From Gnetum montanum (Eukaryota; Streptophyta; Gnetopsida; Gnetales; Gnetaceae): a stretch of 29,446 nt of DNA. Positions 21,117 through 29,446 of this stretch are shown in pieces (within the stretch, counting starts at the first letter, position 1; the number at the start of each line of letters is the position of its first letter). The translations under genes were made by a program, and so were the position numbers. Under the pieces are notes generated by a model. It searched no databases, had not been told where the DNA came from, and saw only the letters and a program-made list of their open reading frames with translations. Where the stretch lies: the NCBI GenBank assembly GCA_015680685.1, contig MNCI01005780.1:45281-74726 (forward strand). Direction: 5' to 3'.

Positions 21117-23485
21117 CTACCCTAGCCAATGGGTGTCTATTGGTGGTGTGGTGGCTAGATAGAAAAATTGTTGGTCACACACTTGATGGTTAAATGTATG
21201 ATTGGCTAGGGTATGAGGTGTGTTAACATTATGGATGGATAGCCCATGATTGCACCCTTGATCATGATATGATATGCATGGATTTATTTGTCTTCCCAAC
21301 CTGTTAGATTCATTATTTGGTTTTGGGATTATTGTATCGATGGATGGTGGCCCTTGTGTGTGTTTAGAGGACATTGGTTGAGATAAGGAAGGTGGTGCAC
21401 TAGATTGGCATTGTGCTAGCTTATATGATATGGTTGGTCCATGCATGATCTACTTTGGCTTATGACCTTTCCTCTAGAAGGGACGTTTCCTATGTTGTAG
21501 TTGAGACCCATTGGTGTCAGCATGTTTATGGAAATTTGCAGCACAAGTGATGTTTGTTTTTTGATATTGGAATGCTAAACCTTCATGTGTTGCTAGTAGT
21601 GGCATATAATGAGGCAAATTATGAGAATATCGAGGGTAGGATGGATGGTAAGAGACATGAGGTGGTGATCCTTCAAAGGATGTCATGGGTTCATGGTACT
21701 CGGGAGAGTGGTTGTTGCAATTTGAAGTAGAAGATGTTGAAATAGTTGAAGAAATAGGGTGTTGAATGTAATATCCATGTGGTTTCAGCAAATAGGGAAA
21801 ATAGTACCAATTTGGTGGTGCCCTCCCCCATGATTGTGGTTGTTGCCACTATGGTTGATAATCATGTTGAGGCTGGTAATAAGTCCCCCTAGGCTAGTAC
21901 AATCGATTGTGGGATTGTCTATAATTACCTTGTGGGAGAGGATATCTCATGGGCATGTGCGTCTATACAAAATTTGGATTTAAGTCACCTTCCCAACACT
22001 CTTTTAGATGCAAAAAGACCCTTTGGATGATCATATATGTAGATATTGCATCCATTATCTTCGTCTCTAACCATTTTTTCGTTTGCCAAAAAGTGTTCCT
22101 AGTTATTTCTTGGTTTTGTATTCTTTGTTTAGTATGATCACCTAGTTTACTTTCATGCTCCTCTCCTTGAACATCTCAATGAAAGTTACAATGTTTTTAC
22201 ATATACATTTGGACATCTTATTAAAATTTACCTTATGTTTATAAATAGATTTCTGTATTGGCAAGGTTTGTTATGGAATAATCCTATCAAGAGCAATTTT
22301 TTTCTTCTTACCATAGATATGGACCTTCTTTTTGTTAAAGATTTGGGTCCCATTGATATTTTTTGACATTTTCCCATTTGCATATCTCTCATTCTTCTTT
22401 TGCCACATGCTTGATTAACTATTGGATTTGATGGGCTTAGAGCTTGTATAATTTCCATGGGGCCTACATCCCAAGGATATCCCTAGTTTCATTACAAATC
22501 CCATCTATGATGTGGAAAATTTACCTTTTCTTGAAGAAACCATGGCTTGGGTATCTATTTAGTTAGGCATAGTATCTATCTAAGGCCATGTTCAAGGGTT
22601 CATATTTTTTTTGCTTCCACTCTTGGATTTGTCTCCTCAAGTTGGGCATCTTACATAGGTTTGGTATTTCTCATTGAAAAGTTCCAGCATTGTAGACCAT
22701 CGTTGGATGGAATTTGGTCTCAATGCTCTATACCATACTTTAGATCTATCAATTAGTATCCTAGGAAAGAGTTTAAGATTTTTCCATCCACTTTCAATGT
22801 TGTAGAAGGCACAAGCATCATGGAAGGCTTATAAATGATGTTGTAGTACTGAATCATAGCCTGTTGAAAATTTAGGAATCTTATTGATATTAAGCTTAGG
22901 TAGAAAACTCTTTTTGTGATGCCTACGAGATATATTTACTACCTTTGTGATCTAAATTAGGCTCTTAGAGGCTAGCAAGGATTCATCATCATCAAATCGG
23001 TTGTGAGGGAAATTTCCATCTTTATTCATTTGATCATGATAATGTTATCTATTTTCATCATGATTTCTTTGATCTTTCCCATGGATTTGATTTTGATTTT
23101 TAGTCCAAGCCTTTAGTGGAGCTCTATCTCTATACATATGTTCATCTTTGTCAAAACTAGATGTTGAAGGGATAGAGGAAGATGAGGAACTAGAAGAATT
23201 TCCATGGCTTCTATGATGTTCTTCAGGGTCCTTTGATTTATTGTTTTCAAGTTTTAAGGAGGTATTAGGCCTGGAGGCCTCCCCTAGTTTAGGACCTACA
23301 TAATATTATCCAAGATTATCTACCTTAGGTGAATGTAGTCCTCTAGTATCATTAGGGTGGTCATGATCATAAGAAATCCTTGCATAAGGTTGGTCACTCC
23401 AATTTTCTTCATCGTATATCTTGTTAGTTCTCCAATGAATGTGTTTGTTGTATAGTGCATTGTCACTTCTGTGTGGGAGAGACAT
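21117..23485 (-). pseudogene. Gag of element C with a C-terminal extension, degraded
   Basis: On the minus strand an ATG at 23485-23483, about 105 bases after the primer site, begins MSLPHRSDNALYNK. It leads through a Ser-rich stretch (about 23200-23160) and a His/Asp/Asn-rich stretch. The capsid-like region at about 22920-22620 aligns with B: AFHDACAFYNIESGWKNLK and WSTMLELFNEKYQTY. The knuckle is reduced to CNIYIYDHPKG (about 22050). The Pro/Tyr/His-rich part (21791-21474) includes GYYIQHPISS, and RKRPF (about 21480) aligns with KKRPFF of B. The last open segment (21446-21117) carries MSSKHTQ, INPCI, GLSIHNVNT, HQVCDQ and DTHWLG, matching the end of D. Several stops and frameshifts interrupt it. 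Confidence 0.75.
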
Positions 23486-23591
23486 TTTTTTTGGTTTATA
23501 GTGTATGTGATTTAATATCTTTTGAAAGATATATCATTACTATCTTTATAGCGATCATGTATAATATAACTAATCTAGATAACTAGTGCTA

Positions 23592-23609
23592 TCCCTAGTA
23601 ATGATGCCA
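23592..23609 (-). promoter_or_regulatory. Primer binding site of C, tRNA-Asp type
   Basis: One base inside the LTR the minus strand reads TGGCATCATTACTAGGGA. Against TGGCGCCGTTGCCGGGGA, the complement of the plant tRNA-Asp 3' end as I know it, 12 of 18 positions match. All six differences are C-to-T or G-to-A transitions. This site primes minus-strand DNA synthesis. Confidence 0.75.
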
Positions 23610-23610
23610 A

Positions 23611-24415
23611 TGATGAGTGACGAGGTACCCCTACATCCAACCATGTGAATCACAAACATTCATGCATGATCTGATCAAATTCCATGGATGGGACTAGTTG
23701 TGGCATCTAGATCACTGTCTTGATTGTAGTTCACTGTCTTTCCACTTGGACTAGTGGTAGCTTTGTCAAGTATTGTTTAGTCTAGAGTGAAGCATATGAT
23801 TTTTATTATTTTATATTTTATAAATTCAATCACCTACAAAAAGAATGAAAGGTAGAGTAATTTAAGATCTAATTTATCTACTACCTAGCTAGCTTAACAC
23901 AAGTACTTGTCCCACTTTATTGGACACATCTTGAACACATATAGCATTTCTAGGCTACCAAATGTTAAGCATTGCTAGGATACCAAGCACAATATGTATG
24001 CTTGAAGTGGTTGTGCTTAATTGATTAATTGAAATGCATGAAAGTAAAGTGTATTAAAGGAAACATTAATCTAGTCTCAGTGCTACAAAGATTGTTAAAA
24101 TAGTTCATTTTTATTTCTATCACACCACCATGCTTAGGTACATTAGTGTTCAAACAAAGATCCATACACACTTAGACTTCTTGTGTAGGCACTCAGAAAA
24201 TATTTTAACTCTAGAGAAAATAAATTGTAAGAGATTCACTACTCTGAGTTAAAAACTATCAAAAACTAATGCCAAATTAGGAGCCTAGGTGCTATATTTA
24301 TAAGCAAGCATATACCCAATGATGTTGGATACTCGACGTTGCATCTACGCTTCAATGTCGGATACCTGATGTCGAGTACTTGACATCAGAGAACATGAAA
24401 AAATGTGATTCATCA
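23611..24415 (-). repeat. 5' LTR of element C
   Basis: The 805-bp LTR begins (minus strand) TGATGAATCAC at 24415 and ends at 23611 with TCATCA. It carries TATAAATA at 24302-24295, an AATAAA complement at 24110-24115, and a near-perfect 22-bp palindrome at 24367-24388 in U3, in which 20 of 22 positions are symmetric around AGTACT. It matches 18203-18989 throughout. Confidence 0.9.
24295..24302 (-). promoter_or_regulatory. TATA box in the 5' LTR of C
   Basis: The minus strand reads TATAAATA about 115 bases into the LTR, matching the boxes at 5271-5278 and 13641-13648. Confidence 0.55.
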
Positions 24416-24471
24416 AAAAGGTTTGTTGTGAAATCCCAATGGTCTCCCTTGTTTCATCAAGCTGGGCCGAG

Positions 24472-24832
24472 CCCAACAATGTTGGTTGGTGCAATCCACG
24501 GCCGTTGCTGTATGGCATGTCGGCATCATTCTAGTTCTATACCGAGGAGTAGCCTTCCTTGTCCATGGTAGTATCATGTTCAAGTTCGATGGAAACACAT
24601 GGTGGATGCTTGCCTATGTTTTAAACGTCGATGGCTCTAATGACATGACATCCATGCGAGTTAAGGACATTTACATAGGGTGGCTTTCCATGAGCTATGC
24701 CTAAGGCACCTCTTACCAGGTTTTTAGCACCTTAAGGACCAAGCTTTATCTTTCAAGGTCATGTATTATACCATTTATGACACTCTTGTTGCCTACAATG
24801 TGGCATCGGTAGATTTGGGCTGTTGGGATTGA
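24472..24832 (+). pseudogene. Alpha-expansin fragment (end of first domain plus C-terminal domain)
   Basis: Expansins loosen plant cell walls at acid pH. The fragment opens with NNVGWCNPRPLLYGMSASF (24475-24531), matching the alpha-expansin hallmark NGGWCNPP...HFDMSQPAF. It then has YRGVAFLVHGSIMFKFDG (about 24541-24594), matching YRRVPC....IRFTI.G, and YVLNVDGSNDMTSMRVKDIYIGWLSMS, matching the NV.GAGDV..VSIKG...GW..MS pattern of the C-terminal domain. QALSFKV (24740-24760) and DTLVAYNVAS (about 24779-24808) end it. The N-terminal signal and most of the first domain are absent, the stretch QIAQYRAGIVPV is missing, and the reading passes through three frames. It starts only about 60 bp from the outer end of the C LTR and runs directly into GH9 sequence. 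Confidence 0.8.
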
Positions 24833-25120
24833 TCGTAGGTGGACTATGCCCAGGGCAATGACCTTCATGGTATGAGCTAGCTGGTGGGCTATGGCTCCAT
24901 GTTCCTTAACATGGTGCACCATCATGGCTTCTCCACCCTATTCTTGAAGTTGATGCCAACCTTTTGGGTTGCCTGCAAGGCTATGCCGACTAGTACACTC
25001 ATTATTTATCTAATCCCAATGTGCTCATCGACGTGCTCGCTGGCGATCCTCACAACAATGACAATGTCCAGGCTGAGCCCAGTAATCCTGTTGTAGCTGC
25101 AGCTCTAGCATATGTATTAT
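24833..25120 (+). pseudogene. GH9 endo-beta-1,4-glucanase fragment (C-terminal catalytic part)
   Basis: GH9 enzymes hydrolyse beta-1,4-glucan in plant walls. The fragment reads S*VDYAQGNDLHGMS*LVGYG (24833-24892), matching SQVDYILGDNP..MSYMVGYG, then MVHHHGFST (24911-24937) for the HHRG.S block. After a frameshift it has LGCLQGYAD*YTHYLSNPNV (about 24964-25023) for IGC..GY...Y.S.NPNPNV, DPHNNDN (25042-25062) for GGPDQNDN, and AEPSNPVVAAALAYV (25072-25116) for SEP.TYINAPLVGALAY. The catalytic D..D pair upstream in the family is outside the fragment, and the Asp/Glu-bearing region near the end is shortened. The stop before VDY is TAG where the family has Gln, fitting CAG to TAG. The fragment begins at most about 15 bp after expansin-like coding sequence, in the same frame. 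Confidence 0.75.
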
Positions 25121-26308
25121 GTAATCTAGTTTGGTCTATTTTGGACCTAGTTATGTTTTTCACTATATTTTCTATCCTGATATGCTATTTACCAGGCTAT
25201 AAGTTCCCTTCCCAATAATATTTTTCCTGTGTAACATTTTGTGCTACCCCATTGGATTCATCATATTCTGTGTATAGTAGCATGGGAAAAATAATGTCTT
25301 ATGAAGGTGCAATGTATGGTTTGGTTGACTAGCCAATCTTTGTGCTTGTGTATGTCTGTTAATTGATGTCAGAAAAAGTGGAAATCATTTAAAATTCTCT
25401 CTTGATGGTTTGGTTTTCACTTTTTTAGGTTTTTTGTGTAGGTTCCAATAGGATCAGAAGTGTTCGAAGGTGAGGCAGTAGCAGATGAAGGGAAGAGAAG
25501 AATCAAAACTAATAAAACCTTCTCCACAAACAGATGCTAAGTGGATTTTTTAGTGGGGGGTGGAAAGGGAGGGGCTTCCAAGAATCCTTTCTCTAAATTC
25601 GTTGCTAGACTAGTCTTGGAGGTGCTACTGGAAGCAGTTCTATTAAGGGTTGTGAACGGATAAGAGTACATTGTGTAGACTTGCTAGAAAAGGTGTGACT
25701 CCAGGAGGCACATGCGACCAAGCTTGTGCAAGAGGTCGTCCAATTTGCACACAAGATCCAAGGCTCTATATTGAGCTAAGTCTTTGTTTCAATATTTTTT
25801 CATTATTATTCCAACAACTAAGAGCTTCAATCTTTGTTGTGTGTTTAGTTATTTGTATTAAAGAAAAATGCTTTAATTACAAAGCCTTTTGTTTGTATTG
25901 TTTATGTCATTCACTCCTAGAGTTACTAGTTATTTTATACACTCATTTTTAGTATCTGTTTAATAAAAAATTACATTATCTAATATTCCTTGCCACTTTA
26001 TTAATTTATTTCTTGAAGTTTACTCTTTGAAAGACCCTAGATTCATTTACTAGAAGTCTCTTGCACCACTTTAGTGATTAGTTATTGGTATTGTTCAGAA
26101 AATAAGTTTAATTTTAAAACTTTGATATTTTAAAATTCTCAACATTGTTAATGGTTTGTCTATTAAAATACCAGGTTGCATTTCCTAGCGGAAACTATTC
26201 TCGAGTTTTTGTACCCATATCAAAAGTGCCTTAGGCAATAGTCTTTTAAAACAATTTTTTCGAGGGTGTCATTAGGTGATCCATATTTATGCATCAATAC
26301 CATCTTTT
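25121..26308. other. Unassigned stretch, possibly containing the 5' LTR of element E
   Basis: No coding family is visible. The first part may be the 3' untranslated end of the GH9 piece. The rest (roughly 25440-26300) lies just upstream of a candidate primer site and could be the 5' LTR of E, but the other LTR lies beyond the window, so its borders cannot be set. The 93-codon frame at 25671-25952 has no recognisable domain. Confidence 0.35.
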
Positions 26309-26325
26309 TGGTGCTAGAAGGAGGG
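26309..26325 (+). promoter_or_regulatory. Candidate primer binding site of element E
   Basis: TGGTGCTAGAAGGAGGG begins with the TGG that pairs with the CCA end of a tRNA and lies about 0.8 kb upstream of gag. It differs from the tRNA-Asp-type site of C. I cannot name the tRNA with certainty. Confidence 0.35.
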
Positions 26326-26329
26326 TTAT

Positions 26330-26700
26330 TTTTACTTTCTTGTTTTTTTTCAATCCTCTATTTTTTTGTTATCGTTTCCATTTTCTTGTCTCTATTTTTT
26401 GTTTCTATTTCCTAAAATATTAGTTTTTCTATTTTCATTTCCTATTTCTGTTCTCAATTGCCTATTTTTAGTTTCCATTTCTATTTTCAGTTCCTATTTT
26501 CTTTTCAGGTTATGTAAACCTTCATTGGCCTATTTCTATTTCCTATTTTTGTTGATAATTATCAATTTTCTAGTTACTATGTTCATTTCATGAAACCATT
26601 GTTTTCTTGTTTCAATTTCATTGAACTTCTGTATTGATTTTTCAGATTCGTGAACCTTTCCTATTTCTATTTTTTTTATTTCTATTTTAGTAGTTCTTAC
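26330..26700 (+). repeat. Pyrimidine-rich low-complexity leader
   Basis: A degenerate array of TTTCTATTTCCTATTTT-like units fills the region between the candidate primer site and gag. Open frames through it (26366-26593 and the minus-strand 26536-26748) are low-complexity shadows. Confidence 0.7.
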
Positions 26701-26803
26701 TTTATTTTTAACTTTCTCAAGGTGATTTTCATCAATAACATCATTCAATTATAAAGTTCGCCTTTTCTTTAAATTATATATTTGTTTTTTTTCTTTAAAA
26801 TTG

Positions 26804-26821
26804 TATATATATATATATATT
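26804..26821. repeat. (TA)9 microsatellite
   Basis: Nine perfect TA units, with further AT-rich sequence on both sides. Confidence 0.95.
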
Positions 26822-27109
26822 GAAATTTCAATTTTTCTTCAAAAAGATAATTATATATAAATATTTTCCTAGTTTCTCTCATTTTTATAGTTTACTAGTG
26901 TTTTACATTTTTTTGTCTTTTCATTTTATGAGCCAATATTTCCATAGAACATCTCTGCAAAGATCTCCTTCCCTTGCTACATCATTTTACCTTAAGAAGA
27001 CAATGGGCTCTATGTTTTCCAAACTCTATCCCAACAAGGATTTGAACTAGGATGGTAACCAATCCACCCTCAGTTCCTTTGGTTAGCAATCCCTTTAACT
27101 TTATAAACT

Positions 27110-28035
27110 ATCATAATATTCCAAAACCTTTACAAAACATCAACCTATTCTTTGATGCTACATCCTCCAATAGTGATGCATGACAACATGTAGAATGCTT
27201 TGAAACTTTGCTAGGCATTTACAATATTATCGAAAATGACATAGCATGTAGAGTCTTTGTGACTACTTTTAGAGGTAAAGCTACATAATGGTTTGTAATG
27301 TTTTTTAATGCCTCAATTATTTCATGGCTAGACTTTAAAAATAAGTTTCTACTTTGGTTTGATAAGTTCGAGAGTCTTGTCTTAGCCTCAAGTAATTTTA
27401 CAATTTTAAGAAAACTACATTGGAAAAATATTCATGACTATAATTTAAGATTTCTTTATCAACTACCTTATGTAATAAATGATCCATTCTTTGCCTATGC
27501 CATCAAATTTGATTGCAACATAATAGAACTACAAGGAGCAATGGCTAAAGCTATTCAGCTAGAGAAAATTACATTAATGAATAGCATTCAAATTCAATTT
27601 AGAGTGATGAATATTAGCAATCCTATGAAATCTAGTCCCTTACCATCACAAAATTTCCCAATGAATAATTCTATGTTTCAAACCCCTACTCCCCTCCAAA
27701 TGCTTGAAACTACAAATAATTATTTTCAAAGTCCAATTTCTTCTTCATTTTTACCCTCAAATACTGGTTTGATTCAATCTATTATAAACCCTAATAGAAT
27801 ATCTAATCCCCATGGATCTACAAATCAAATAGAAAACAAGAACACCCAAATTTTAACTCCTCTTTAAAAAATTTCTAATGAAGTAGTTGAACTAAAGTGA
27901 AATCAAGTTCCTATACAATCTAAAAAACCAAGCACATCAATCAATGATGATTATTGTTACCTTCATAACATTTAGCAACATTTTGAGAAAGCTTGTCCTC
28001 AATTTCTAGCATTATATGGTGACAACATCTAAATT
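27110..28035 (+). pseudogene. Gag of element E
   Basis: The capsid-like Retrotrans_gag domain runs from about 27125 (PLQNINLFFDATSSNSDA) through HVECFETLLGIYNIIEND, IACRVFVTTFRGKAT and the open segment at 27298-27867, which begins MFFNASIISWLDFKNKFL and includes NLRFLYQLPYV and AMAKAIQLEKI. A Pro/Asn/Ser-rich linker follows. A zinc-knuckle remnant, YCYLHNI*QHFEKACPQFLALYG (about 27956-28020), shows a CxxH...H...C pattern reminiscent of Tat-type gags. In-frame stops include those after DA, KAT and HNI. The start codon is not clear: upstream ATGs at 26928 and 27004 lie in another frame or before stops. Confidence 0.75.
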
Positions 28036-28489
28036 AACAAAATGGAAAAGCCCCAACTATGATCGTCAACATACCTCATGAAAGAAAAAATGAAGAAGTT
28101 ACCTCATGTGAATAAATCATTGTAAGTGATCCCAATCCACATAACACTTTGTACCATAGACTTAGTGATATTATGAACACTACTCAACAACAAACTAGGA
28201 ATAATTCTTAAACTTATTTCATTAAAAGAGTTCCTAGTCAAAATAACATAAGTAATCAAATGAGATCATTCCAAATAAATGTTCAACAATAATTAAACTC
28301 ACCTTCTACACTTAGAAGAACTCCACCTTAACATGAAGTCAAAGATGAAGATAAAGCTTATGAACTAGTTGAGGATTTAAAAAGAGTTAAATCCAGCATT
28401 ACAATGTATGTTCTAATACATTTTAATGAAATAAAAGATGTGATCCAAAAGATAGTTCATTGGATAGTTCATACACCTAAAACCAATAA

Positions 28490-28890
28490 TGAAAAATATC
28501 CAATAACCAAAAAACAAGTTCATTTTGCAGAAATTTCTAATCTTCTATCAATACAAAACTCAAGCAATTTCATGTTGAACAAGAAAGATCAACCTCCTTT
28601 CTTAACAACCTTTATTATTTTAGGGAAAAATGTTCATAACTTCTTAATGAATTCTAGCACAACTATTAGTGTCATGCCATTAAAAGTTTCTAAAATGTTA
28701 GGAGCACAAATGATACCACAAGCAAGTAGTATGATACAACTTGATGAATGTAATGTGCTTGTGGTAGGGTCATTAAAAGGAGTGAAAGTGAAACTTAAAC
28801 AATACCCTACTTTCAAATGGTATACAGATATTTTATTAGTTAACATGTCATCCACTTATGTTGTGCTTCTATCAAGGAATTTTTGAGCCT
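28490..28890 (+). pseudogene. Retropepsin-like protease of element E, active site lost
   Basis: The open segment ends at 28886. After a QVHFAEISNLL stretch it shows PPFLTTFIILGKNVHNFLMNSSTT, SVMPLKVSKMLG, IQLDECNVLVVGSLKGVKV and TDILLVNMSSTYVVLLSRNF. These follow the retropepsin order of plant gypsy elements, in which the active site is DSGAS. Here the catalytic Asp is Asn (AAT at 28650-28652) and the Gly is Ser. The ILLV...LLSR end corresponds to the I.V.....ILLGR strand. The copy cannot be proteolytically active. Confidence 0.75.
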
Positions 28891-29446
28891 AGTTTGAGGG
28901 CTTCTTTAGATCAATTGTTTTTAGAATTATTAATTCCTATTAAAGAAAAATTTAAATATGTTGTTATGCCATGATAAAATTTTTATAAACATGTGGTAAC
29001 AAATTTTAATCAACAAAATCAATCTTTAGAAAAAAAATATACCCTAGCCTCTCCTTGCCCAAATGAGGCCATCCAAAATCATCAACACTGAAGACATCTT
29101 ATTCTTTCCCAAGTTCTTAGTAGTAACAATTTCTTTTGCTTTTTCTTAACTTTTTTATTTAAATCTTATATGCTTTGGATAGTCATCAAATTTGGTTAAA
29201 ATCATCATCCTAGGATAATAACCATAATTTTCCTTATATGGACTTTTCCCAATGCTTGAATGATAAGAATTATTATAACTAAACTAGCATGGAACAAAAT
29301 ATTTTTCCATGGCTTGGATTAATCCTCACAAGGACACATCAAAATTTAAAGAAGTTTTTTATTCATCATTTCAGTTTAGTTATTTGTTTATGGATGATAG
29401 ACACTAGAGAAGGATAATTTTGTACCTAAATATTTCTATAATGACC
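28891..29446 (+). other. Protease-RT linker of element E, no domain recognised
   Basis: This AT-rich sequence lies where the post-protease linker of E would be. I can follow only scraps of translation with many stops and do not reach a recognisable RT motif before the window ends. Confidence 0.4.

Larger units (their letters stand above)
18203..24415 (-). mobile_element. Element C: gag-only Ty3/gypsy-derived retrotransposon
   Basis: This element of about 6.2 kb reads on the minus strand: LTR 24415-23611, a tRNA-Asp-type primer site 23609-23592, a leader of about 105 bases, gag 23485-21117, a non-coding tail, a polypurine tract and LTR 18989-18203. No RT, RNase H or integrase sequence is present. 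The distance from the gag stop to the first G-run motif is under 100 bp. It has the layout described for terminal-repeat elements that carry only gag, which depend on enzymes from autonomous relatives such as B. Stops and frameshifts make it inactive now. Confidence 0.8.
26309..29446 (+). mobile_element. Element E: 5' part of a second Ty3/gypsy family, runs off the window
   Basis: After a long pyrimidine-rich leader come a gag (27110-28035) and an aspartic protease (28490-28890). Gag wording such as IACRVFVTTFRGKA and SIISWLDFKNKFL, and protease wording such as SVMPLKVSKMLG, are typical of plant Tat-like Ty3/gypsy elements and unlike those of A-D. RT and later domains should lie to the right of the window. 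Stops and frameshifts mark it as inactive. Confidence 0.75.

Noticed and set aside
15108-24420. Target-site duplication around the C-D pair
   Set aside because: The flanks CCATT (15108-15112) and AAAAG (24416-24420) do not match.
25671-25952. 93-codon frame between GH9 and element E
   Set aside because: No domain is recognised, and it has low complexity in its second half and the location of a possible LTR.

Overview
The window is plant nuclear DNA from a large, repeat-rich genome. It is AT-rich, has no intact gene, and is filled with decayed Ty3/gypsy-type LTR retrotransposons. Broken pieces of two plant cell-wall genes, an alpha-expansin and a GH9 endoglucanase, confirm a land plant. A gymnosperm would fit the old, diverged elements and sparse genes, but I cannot prove that from the sequence. 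All assignments come from reading translations and repeats by eye, without database searches.

Layout. 1-1483 holds nothing recognisable. 1484-14361 is a plus-strand tandem of one retrotransposon family. Internal region A is truncated on the left inside RNase H and runs to 5188. It shares an LTR (5189-5992) with element B (5189-14361). B has the full order LTR, gag, protease, reverse transcriptase, RNase H, integrase, a 2-kb non-coding tail, and LTR. After a 750-bp spacer, 15113-24415 holds a second tandem on the minus strand, convergent with the first. It contains D (15113-18202) and C (18203-24415), which share the LTR at 18203-18989. C and D keep gag and the non-coding tail but have no pol. 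In its place both have a related C-terminal extension. C has a primer binding site complementary to plant tRNA-Asp, so the family is probably in the Athila/Tat side of Ty3/gypsy. 24472-25120 is a same-strand fusion of an expansin fragment and a GH9 fragment. From about 26309 to the right end is the start of a second, unrelated Ty3/gypsy element (E), with gag and protease, that runs off the window.

Function. B once encoded gag-protease-RT-RNase H-integrase in one long frame of about 1,860 codons. It is now broken by many stops, mostly TAG, by two frameshifts, and by loss of a catalytic Asp in RT. C and D look like non-autonomous derivatives that would have needed enzymes supplied by B-type elements. 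None of these elements can be active as read here.

The observations most worth checking are the expansin-GH9 chimera, the conserved gag extension in the pol-less elements, the 2-kb non-coding tail kept by all four related internal regions, and a polypurine-like motif that occurs three times per element. A single N at 2212 inside an exact 40-bp duplication is probably an assembly join.
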